The notes beneath the pieces were generated by a model. The model worked only from the letters and a program-made list of their open reading frames with translations. It was not told where the DNA came from and did no database searches. A stretch of 5,074 nt of DNA from Hyphomicrobiales bacterium (GTDB lineage Bacteria; Pseudomonadota; Alphaproteobacteria; Rhizobiales; Aestuariivirgaceae). The translations under genes and the position numbers were made by a program. Shown here piece by piece: positions 1 through 4,855 of the stretch; position 1 is the first letter of the stretch, and the number at the start of each line of letters is the position of its first letter. Where the stretch lies: positions 1-5,074 of the forward strand of contig JAMOMM010000547.1 of assembly GCA_027067085.1 (NCBI GenBank), in the 5' to 3' direction.

Positions 1-2
1 AC

Positions 3-584
3 ATCAAAAATGACTAAAATATCACCTTTGTTCATGCTCAAAAGGTGGTGTGGCCAGCGAGATGGCGAAGCTGAAAGTAAAGTAACATCATCACGGATGA
101 TTTGGAGGTGGGTGGCCAGTGAGTCTGCTAATGTGTGGGACAAGCGACCGCCAACAATAGCAATTTTTCGGTCTTCATCGGCAAGGAGTTTTGATATTTT
201 ATCAAAAGTGTGATGATCGATTTGGCGCAAAGAAGACGATAGGTTTTCCATGGTTGCGCTGGCAAATTGATTAAGAATATGTTCGGCAGGGGCTTCATCG
301 GCCCATTGTTCGTGTTTGGTAATTGGGCTTGATAGGGTTTGGGCTAGTTCTGCGCGCAAGGTTGATTGAAAACCTGGGAAGCCTTTGAAACCTAGCTTTT
401 TAGCAGTCCGCAAGACAGTTGGTGTAGAAACACCTGCCTTTTTGGCCACTTCAGTAATGCTTGCTAAGCCAGCAACTGGGTAATTGGCTAAAAGGGTGTC
501 GGCAAATTTACGCTCTTTACGCGTTAATTCTGCATAACGTGCACGGATGATTTCTGAAATTGTCGCATTTATATCGCTTGCCAT
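3..584 (-). CDS. RpiR-family transcriptional regulator, 3' end missing at window edge
   Basis: This is the N-terminal 194 residues of a transcriptional regulator that continues past the left edge; family members are usually about 280-300 residues. Residues 1-77 form the RpiR-type helix-turn-helix domain: a helix with TRKERKFADTLL (21-32), then the motif ITEVAKKAGVSTPTVLR (43-59), then KKLGFKGFPGFQ (62-73), which is characteristic of the family. From about residue 138 a SIS (sugar isomerase) domain begins with RKIAIVGGRLSH (139-150) and GDILVIFD at the edge. SIS domains in this family usually bind a phosphosugar or other small effector. The ATG at 584 is the first start after an in-frame TAG at 593-595; its Shine-Dalgarno match is weak. 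The gene is divergent from the amidohydrolase-ligase-dehydrogenase operon, so control of that operon is the likely role. The effector is unknown. The family call is firm; the target is inference. Confidence 0.93.
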   Translation of the reverse strand, partial: MASDINATISEIIRARYAELTRKERKFADTLLANYPVAGLASITEVAKKAGVSTPTVLRTAKKLGFKGFPGFQSTLRAELAQTLSSPITKHEQWADEAPAEHILNQFASATMENLSSSLRQIDHHTFDKISKLLADEDRKIAIVGGRLSHTLADSLATHLQIIRDDVTLLSASPSRWPHHLLSMNKGDILVIFD

Positions 585-666
585 CTGCCCACACTATCTG
601 TTTTTGCTGAAAATCCGTCATGAAGTCTCTGTTATGGCAAGTTTTGTGGTTGAACTGCAATAGAGG

Positions 667-685
667 AAATAATTGTAATTTATTT
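667..685. promoter_or_regulatory. Candidate operator: inverted repeat AAATAA-N7-TTATTT
   Basis: The arms 667-672 and 680-685 are perfect inverted copies separated by 7 bp, and the right arm runs into the -35 box. A dimeric regulator bound here would overlap RNA polymerase. The neighbouring RpiR-family protein is the obvious candidate binder. The region is A/T-rich, so chance symmetry is possible. Confidence 0.4.
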
Positions 686-713
686 GACAATGGGCTATCG
701 GTCTGAAAATAAT
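684..713 (+). promoter_or_regulatory. Sigma70-type promoter for the amidohydrolase operon
   Basis: A perfect -35 box TTGACA (684-689) is followed after 18 bp by AATAAT (708-713), a five-of-six match to the -10 consensus. Transcription would start near 720, giving a leader of about 30 nt before the ATG at 750. The -35 box overlaps one inverted repeat and the -10 box lies on the left arm of a second, which suits control by a repressor. Confidence 0.65.
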
Positions 714-734
714 CGATCAAGAACACTTATTTTC
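705..734. promoter_or_regulatory. Candidate operator: inverted repeat GAAAATAA-N14-TTATTTTC
   Basis: The arms 705-712 and 727-734 are perfect 8-bp inverted copies with a 14-bp gap. The left arm covers the -10 box and the pair spans the expected transcription start. The arms resemble those of the repeat at 667-685, so the two may be a paired site for one regulator. Confidence 0.4.
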
Positions 735-749
735 CAACAGGAATGTTAA

Positions 750-1526
750 ATGAACCTTGCTGCGCTTGCGCTCAATCAATTGCAAACAGACAAAGGCGAT
801 GCCGTGATTTTACAAGGTGGTGAGCGTCAAGGTCGGTTTGTCATTGTATGTGAGCATGGCGGTAGGGAACTTCCGCAAGAATTGGGAAATTTGGGGCTTA
901 ACGAGGCTGAACTTGAAAGCCATGTGGCTTGGGACCCCGGGGCCGCTAGCGTGGCGAGTGAGGTTGCACGCCAGCTTGACAGTCCTTTGGTGCTACAGCG
1001 ATATTCCCGTTTGGTTTATGATTGTAATCGGCCACCAACTTCTGTTGATGCGATGCGGGTAATTTCTGAAAATACGAAAATTTCAGGCAATGAAAACTTA
1101 TCAGTTGAAGAAAAATTGTGGCGTACAGCTCATATCTATGAGCCATTTCACGCAGCGGTTAGCAAGCAGCTTGAAAATCGAGAAAACCCTGTATTGATTA
1201 CGGTGCATAGTTTTACGCCAATTTATCGCGGGCAAACTCGCGATGTTGGTGTTGGTATTTTGCACGATGAGGATGCACGTTTGGCTGATGTAATGTTGGC
1301 AAACAACAAATTTGATGAGACTATAAAAGTTGCACGTAATGACCCTTACGGGCCGCAGGACGGTGTAACTCATACGTTGCAACTGCATACGAATAAAACA
1401 GAAATTTTAAATGTTATGGTGGAGATCAGGAATGATCTTATTGACGATGAAACATCGCAAAAGCACTATGCAAATAAATTGGTTGAGACAATAAAAGCAG
1501 CGATGAATTCGCTTAAAACAGTTTAG
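750..1526 (+). CDS. N-formylglutamate amidohydrolase family protein
   Basis: The 258-residue product belongs to the FGase family, in the subgroup annotated as predicted N-formylglutamate amidohydrolase. The family reaction splits N-formyl-L-glutamate into formate and glutamate, usually with a bound metal. Family landmarks in order are VCEHGG (33-38), HVAWDPGA (58-65), YSRLVYDCNRPP (85-96), the signature VHSFTPIYRG (152-161), GILHDEDARLAD (169-180), NDPYGP (197-202) and VEIRNDL (224-230). Length is normal and no signal peptide is seen, so it is cytoplasmic. The ATG at 750 has AGGA (739-742) seven bases upstream. The gene is first in the operon and ends 11 bp before the ligase gene. No histidine-degradation gene is nearby, so a HutG role is not supported. 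Removal of glutamate from a gamma-glutamyl intermediate made by the next gene is a plausible alternative, but it is inference. Confidence 0.9.
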   Translation: MNLAALALNQLQTDKGDAVILQGGERQGRFVIVCEHGGRELPQELGNLGLNEAELESHVAWDPGAASVASEVARQLDSPLVLQRYSRLVYDCNRPPTSVDAMRVISENTKISGNENLSVEEKLWRTAHIYEPFHAAVSKQLENRENPVLITVHSFTPIYRGQTRDVGVGILHDEDARLADVMLANNKFDETIKVARNDPYGPQDGVTHTLQLHTNKTEILNVMVEIRNDLIDDETSQKHYANKLVETIKAAMNSLKTV

Positions 1527-1540
1527 GGAGACAGGTCTTG
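1526..1540 (+). promoter_or_regulatory. Ribosome binding site and TTG start of the ligase
   Basis: GGGAG at 1526-1530 begins on the last base of the upstream stop codon and lies seven bases before TTG at 1538. This spacing decides the start: no ATG or GTG lies close by in frame. The arrangement suggests that ribosomes finishing the amidohydrolase reading frame help start the ligase. Confidence 0.7.
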
Positions 1541-2905
1541 TCAGGTCTTGGAATTAAAACAGTTGAAGATGCAAAAGCCATTGTTAATGAGCGCGGCATC
1601 AAGAATATCAAAATTGGCTTTTTTGATGCTGATGGTATTATGCGCGGCAAATATATGAGCCGCGAAAAGTTTTTTTCTTCATTGGATAAAGGCTTTGCAT
1701 TTTGCGATGTGGTTTTGGGTTGGGACAGCAATGACCAGCTTTATGACAATGTAAAATATACGGGCTGGCACACGGGTTATCCTGATGCGCCGTTGCGGAT
1801 TATTCCAGAAACCTGCCGCGAGTTGCCGTTTGAAGAAAACACATTGTTGTTTTTGGCTGAATTTACGGATGAGGCTGAAAAGGTTTGCCCGCGCGGAACA
1901 CTGCGCAAGGTGATGAAAAAAGCCAACGAGATGGGCTTGTCGGCTTTTGGTAGTTGTGAGTTTGAGTTCTTTGTTTTTAACGAAGATTCAAAATCTATTC
2001 GTGAGAAAAACTTTAATGATCTTGAGCCTATTTCACCGGGTAATTTTGGTTATTCAATGTTGCGAGCGGCCGAATTTTCGGAAGTTTATGAAGACCTTTT
2101 ACAGCTGTCAGAGGATATGGACTTTCCAATTGAAGGCTTGCATACGGAAACGGGACCGGGTGTGCTTGAAGCGGCGTTGGCTTATTGTGATTTACTCGAT
2201 GCAGGCGATAAGGCAGCGTTGTTTAAAACCTACACTAAAATTATGTTAGCGCGGCAAGGTATGATGGCCACGTTCATGGCTAAGTGGTCGCCTGATTATC
2301 CGGGCCAATCAGGCCATATTCATATTTCGCTTAAAAATGATGATGGTAGCTCGGCGTTTTATGATGATAGCAAAGACAATAATATGTCTGATAAAATGCG
2401 CTGGTTTATTGGTGGTCAACAAAAACTGATGCCACAATTTTTAGCCATGGTGGCGTGTACGGTTAATTCGTACTCGCGGCTTATTCCGGGGTTTTGGGCA
2501 CCGACTGAAGCTAGTTGGGGCGTTGAAAACCGTACCTGCGCTATTCGTGCAATTCCCGGTTCTCAAAATTCGCAGCGGGTGGAATATCGTATTGCGGCGG
2601 CAGATATTAACCCCTATGTGGCGCTTTCAGCCGCACTTGGTTCTGGTTTGTGGGGTATTGAAAACAAGATTGAACCCGTGGAAGAGGTTGTTGGCTCATC
2701 TTATGATAAAACGTTTTCGGACGAGCTACAATTGCCGCGCACTTTGATGGAAGCAGCAACAGCGCTTAAAGCATCAAAAGCGGCGCGTGAAATGTTTGGC
2801 GATGAGTTTGTCGAACATTATGGCGCAACGCGAGAATGGGAAGAGCGCGAGTTCCGCAAGGCCATTACCGATTGGGAATTGAAACGATATTTCGAGATCA
2901 TTTAA
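1538..2905 (+). CDS. Glutamine synthetase-like ligase (probable gamma-glutamylamine synthetase)
   Basis: The 455-residue product has the glutamine synthetase fold: a beta-grasp N-terminal domain (about 20-110) and the catalytic domain (about 115-455). Visible active-site elements are CEFEFF (140-145), HTETGPGVLEA (202-212), the GHIHIS loop (259-264), NSYSRLIPG (310-318), ENRTCAIR (330-337) and the VEYR plus INPYVAL stretch (348-363). The C-terminus, ending ITDWELKRYFEII (443-455), is typical of the PuuA-like relatives that join glutamate to an amine using ATP, rather than of housekeeping GlnA. The start is TTG at 1538, with GGGAG (1526-1530) seven bases upstream; the next in-frame ATG would remove much of the N-terminal domain. 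The gap to the preceding stop is 11 bp, so translational coupling is likely. The amine substrate cannot be read from sequence. Plain ammonia-dependent synthesis of glutamine is less likely but not excluded. Confidence 0.9.
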   Translation: MSGLGIKTVEDAKAIVNERGIKNIKIGFFDADGIMRGKYMSREKFFSSLDKGFAFCDVVLGWDSNDQLYDNVKYTGWHTGYPDAPLRIIPETCRELPFEENTLLFLAEFTDEAEKVCPRGTLRKVMKKANEMGLSAFGSCEFEFFVFNEDSKSIREKNFNDLEPISPGNFGYSMLRAAEFSEVYEDLLQLSEDMDFPIEGLHTETGPGVLEAALAYCDLLDAGDKAALFKTYTKIMLARQGMMATFMAKWSPDYPGQSGHIHISLKNDDGSSAFYDDSKDNNMSDKMRWFIGGQQKLMPQFLAMVACTVNSYSRLIPGFWAPTEASWGVENRTCAIRAIPGSQNSQRVEYRIAAADINPYVALSAALGSGLWGIENKIEPVEEVVGSSYDKTFSDELQLPRTLMEAATALKASKAAREMFGDEFVEHYGATREWEEREFRKAITDWELKRYFEII

Positions 2906-2916
2906 AGCCTAGGCTT
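2905..2916. repeat. Perfect 12-bp palindrome AAGCCTAGGCTT
   Basis: The palindrome begins on the last base of the ligase stop codon. As RNA it can form only a four-pair stem with a CTAG loop and has no T-run directly after it, so it is not a convincing terminator. A protein-binding site or chance are the alternatives. Confidence 0.5.
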
Positions 2917-2924
2917 CATTGGTT

Positions 2925-2951
2925 TTGATCTGAATTTTTACAAATTATATT
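2925..2951 (+). promoter_or_regulatory. Possible weak secondary promoter before the aldehyde dehydrogenase
   Basis: TTGATC (2925-2930) and TATATT (2946-2951) are 15 bp apart, which is short for a sigma70 promoter, in a very A/T-rich gap. This could give some independent expression of the dehydrogenase, but such matches are common in A/T-rich DNA. Confidence 0.2.
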
Positions 2952-2972
2952 TATAGAAGTGGTGACAATAAA

Positions 2973-4361
2973 ATGGTGAAATGTGTTTCTCCAGGTGATG
3001 GAAAAGTGTTTGCAGAACGTGATGTTGCAACAGCTGAGCAAATCGCGGCAGCATTAGATAAAGCGAAAGCAGCGCAAAAATCTTGGCGCAAATTGAGTAT
3101 TGCGCAGCGAGCTAAATATTGCACGGCCGTTGTTGATGCTATGGTGTCGATGAAGGATGAGATTGGTAAAGAGCTGGCTATTTCTATGGGTCGTCCAATC
3201 CGTTATGGCGCGGGTGAAGTGGGCGGTTTTGAAGAACGGGCTCGCTATATGATTTCAATTGCCGATCAGGCATTGGCATCTGTGAACCCTGGTGACAAAG
3301 AAGGCTTTGAGCGTTCGATTGAGCGCGAAGCTTTGGGCGTGGTGTTTACCATTGCCCCATGGAATTTTCCGTTTATGACGGCGGTGAACTCAATCATTCC
3401 TGCGCTCATGGCGGGTAACGTTTCTATCCTTAAACATTCATCGGCAACGCTGATTATTGGCGAACGGTTTGAAAAGGCCTTTGCAGCGGCTGGTTTGCCA
3501 GACGGTGTGTTTCAGCATTTGATTTTATCGCACGATCAAACCGCGGATGTGATCGGCAGCGGCAAAGTTGATATGGTGTGCTTTACAGGTTCTGTACCTG
3601 CAGGTCGTCAGATTGAACAAGCAGCAGCCGAGCAATTTATTCCTGTTGGATTAGAGCTTGGTGGCAAGGACCCTGCTTATGTGCGCGCTGATGCCGATGT
3701 GGCGTTTGCGGTGGAAAATATTGTTGATGGGGCTTTTTTTAATTCGGGCCAATCATGCTGTGGCATCGAGCGAATTTATGTGGACGCTAGCGTCTGGGAT
3801 GAATTTGTGCCTGCTTTTGTTGAGATGGTGAAGTCTTATAAATTGGGCGATCCGATGGATGAAGAGACAACGCTTGGACCGCTGATTAAATCATCGGCTG
3901 CCGACTTTGTTCGCACTCAAATTGAAGATGCGGTTAAAGCAGGGGCAACGGCGCATATTGATGCGGCAGATTTTCCTGCTGATAAGGGCATGGGGTCGGC
4001 TTATTTAGCGCCGCAAGTGCTCACCAATGTCGATCATTCTATGTCGGTGATGATGGATGAGAGCTTTGGCCCTGTGGTTGGGATTATGAAAGTGTCTGGT
4101 GATGAAGAAGCCATCAAATTGATGAATGATTCACCCTTTGGTCTAACCGCCTCGATTTGGACGAAAGATGTGGATGCAGCGCGTGAAATTGGTCAAGAGC
4201 TTGAAACGGGTACAGTGTTTATGAACCGTTGTGATTATCTTGATCCAGCCTTGGCATGGACAGGCTGTAAAGATACGGGGCGTGGGTGCACATTGTCGTC
4301 GATCGGTTATGAATCTCTGACACGGCCAAAATCGTTTCATCTTAGGGTGGTCACGGGATAA
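2973..4361 (+). CDS. NAD(P)-dependent aldehyde dehydrogenase
   Basis: The 462-residue product is a complete aldehyde dehydrogenase superfamily enzyme, which oxidises an aldehyde to a carboxylic acid in the cytoplasm. Key elements are APWNFP with catalytic-site Asn131, ILKHSS (152-157) with cofactor Lys154, FTGS (204-207), ELGGKDP (228-234) with general base Glu228, NSGQSCC (257-263) with predicted nucleophile Cys262, and ESFGP (363-367). The C-terminus keeps GCKDTGRG (431-438) and a YESLTRPKS stretch (446-454). The acidic residue that often follows the cofactor lysine by three positions is Ser157 here, so NADP use or dual cofactor use is possible. The ATG at 2973 has GGTGA (2961-2965) seven bases upstream; an in-frame stop at 2931-2933 limits extension. 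It follows the ligase by 67 bp on the same strand, so oxidation of a gamma-glutamyl aminoaldehyde, as by PuuC, is a reasonable inference. The exact substrate is unknown. Confidence 0.93.
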   Translation: MVKCVSPGDGKVFAERDVATAEQIAAALDKAKAAQKSWRKLSIAQRAKYCTAVVDAMVSMKDEIGKELAISMGRPIRYGAGEVGGFEERARYMISIADQALASVNPGDKEGFERSIEREALGVVFTIAPWNFPFMTAVNSIIPALMAGNVSILKHSSATLIIGERFEKAFAAAGLPDGVFQHLILSHDQTADVIGSGKVDMVCFTGSVPAGRQIEQAAAEQFIPVGLELGGKDPAYVRADADVAFAVENIVDGAFFNSGQSCCGIERIYVDASVWDEFVPAFVEMVKSYKLGDPMDEETTLGPLIKSSAADFVRTQIEDAVKAGATAHIDAADFPADKGMGSAYLAPQVLTNVDHSMSVMMDESFGPVVGIMKVSGDEEAIKLMNDSPFGLTASIWTKDVDAAREIGQELETGTVFMNRCDYLDPALAWTGCKDTGRGCTLSSIGYESLTRPKSFHLRVVTG

Positions 4362-4379
4362 TCGCATCTCTATTGTTTA

Positions 4380-4408
4380 GGTGCCATAATTGTATGGGTG
4401 CCATAATT
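4380..4408 (+). repeat. Two direct copies of GGTGCCATAATT, 17-bp period
   Basis: Identical 12-bp units lie at 4380-4391 and 4397-4408. Over the full 17-bp period the two copies match at 14 positions. Each contains TGCCATAAT, which fits an extended -10 promoter element (TGN plus a five-of-six -10 box). The first unit also forms the inverted repeat CCATA-ATTG-TATGG (4384-4397). No good -35 box is seen. A looser third copy (10 of 12 bases) lies at 4452-4463. Confidence 0.75.
4399..4407 (+). promoter_or_regulatory. Candidate extended -10 promoter for the small secreted protein
   Basis: TGC followed by CATAAT gives an extended -10 element, which can work without a strong -35 box. Transcription would start near 4414, leaving a leader of roughly 68 nt that contains the hairpin at 4422-4460. 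The same element occurs 17 bp upstream (4382-4390), so either copy could be used. Confidence 0.35.
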
Positions 4409-4421
4409 TCATCGCAGTTTG

Positions 4422-4466
4422 TGTTGTATCCAGCTAGAGTGTTTTTGGCTGGGTGCAATATTTTTT
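4422..4466 (+). terminator. Rho-independent terminator-like hairpin with T6 run
   Basis: Bases 4424-4437 pair with 4445-4458 in a continuous 14-pair stem that includes four G-U pairs in RNA, with a core of CCAGC against GCTGG and a 7-nt loop. The stem can extend to 4422/4460. Six T residues follow at once (4461-4466). It could end transcription of the aldehyde dehydrogenase operon. It lies only four bases before the Shine-Dalgarno sequence of the next gene, so it could also act as an attenuator for that gene. Confidence 0.55.
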
Positions 4467-4481
4467 AATGGGGATTTTACC

Positions 4482-4823
4482 GTGAAACGTAAAGCAGTTG
4501 TTTTTTCTTTGATGTTGGCAATTTCAACAAGCCTTGTTGGTGCGAGTGTGGCCCAAGCGCAAACGGTCGATTGTAAAATCAAAATCGTTGGTGGCTCATT
4601 TAAGGGCCGTTCAATGGATGTGAAAATGCGCAAGGGCAAATTTGTTGGCGATTCTAGTATTCGTGAATCAAATTTACCGGGCTGTCGCGGTATGAAATAT
4701 TTTTATGGCCGCTGGTATCATATGTGCACAAAAGGCACGATGATTGTGTATAAGAAAAAGAAGGGTAAATGGGTGCGTTTGCAACCTATTAGTCTGAAAA
4801 AATATATCCATAACTGTTTCTAG
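4482..4823 (+). CDS. Small basic secreted protein with four cysteines, unknown family
   Basis: I do not recognise this family. The product has 113 residues when started at GTG 4482, which has GGGGA (4470-4474) seven bases upstream. This start gives a classic signal peptide: MKRK, a hydrophobic stretch (about 5-23), then SVAQA with likely cleavage after Ala26. An upstream TTG at 4419 would add 21 residues translated through the hairpin and spoil the signal peptide, so it is rejected. The mature part of about 87 residues has Cys31, Cys68, Cys82 and Cys112, enough for two disulfides. It is very basic: 15 Lys and 6 Arg against 4 acidic residues, including a KKKKGK run (91-96). An aromatic cluster YFYGRWYHM (73-81) surrounds the third cysteine. 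The protein is probably periplasmic or exported. It follows the operon on the same strand but is set apart by a terminator-like hairpin, so a functional link is doubtful. Binding to anionic surfaces, nucleic acid or cell wall is speculation. Confidence 0.8.
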   Translation: MKRKAVVFSLMLAISTSLVGASVAQAQTVDCKIKIVGGSFKGRSMDVKMRKGKFVGDSSIRESNLPGCRGMKYFYGRWYHMCTKGTMIVYKKKKGKWVRLQPISLKKYIHNCF

Positions 4824-4836
4824 AACAACGCTCTAT

Positions 4837-4853
4837 GCGGTGATGATTGCCGC
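4837..4853. terminator. Weak hairpin between convergent genes
   Basis: GCGG (4837-4840) pairs with CCGC (4850-4853), with one further T-G pair inside and a 7-nt loop. Only CTTT follows on the plus strand, and no T-run follows on the minus strand. It sits in the 32-bp gap between two convergent genes, where a shared terminator would be expected, but the stem is short. Confidence 0.25.
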
Positions 4854-4855
4854 CT

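Larger units (their letters stand above)
585..749. promoter_or_regulatory. Divergent control region between the rpiR-type gene and the operon
   Basis: This 165-bp gap separates two divergent genes and must hold both promoters. The right-facing promoter is clear and listed separately. For the left-facing gene the best candidate is weak: TTGCAG (660-655) and CATAAC (636-631) on the minus strand, 18 bp apart. Several A/T-rich half-sites resembling RAAATAA lie around the right-facing promoter. A possible 28-codon ORF from 620 has no ribosome binding site worth noting and is not called. Confidence 0.7.

Noticed and set aside
10..213. 67-residue plus-strand ORF at the left edge
   Set aside because: It lies antisense to the SIS domain of the regulator, which has clear family motifs on the minus strand.
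620..706. 28-codon ORF in the divergent control region
   Set aside because: It has no convincing ribosome binding site, overlaps the promoter and candidate operator, and its product shows no recognisable features.
517..726. 69-residue minus-strand ORF overlapping the start of the regulator gene
   Set aside because: It runs through the divergent promoter and the first codons of the RpiR-family gene in another frame and resembles no known protein.
1101..1388. 95-residue minus-strand ORF inside the amidohydrolase gene
   Set aside because: It is antisense to conserved motifs of the amidohydrolase and shows no domain or start signal.
750..1526. HutG of a histidine-degradation operon
   Set aside because: No hutH, hutU, hutI or hutF homologue is present; the context is a ligase and an aldehyde dehydrogenase.
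1947..2249. 100-residue plus-strand ORF inside the ligase gene
   Set aside because: It is an alternate frame of a gene whose active-site motifs are all read in the main frame.
2905..2939. Terminator after the ligase gene
   Set aside because: The palindrome gives only a four-pair stem and the T-run lies about 20 bases further on, so it does not fit an intrinsic terminator; the dehydrogenase is more likely co-transcribed.
4419..4481. Upstream TTG extension of the small secreted protein
   Set aside because: It would translate through the terminator-like hairpin, adds 21 residues before the signal peptide, and lacks a good ribosome binding site; GTG at 4482 has both a well-spaced GGGGA and a proper signal peptide start.
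4409..4639. 76-residue minus-strand ORF across the small gene leader
   Set aside because: It is antisense to the hairpin and signal peptide, with no family resemblance.
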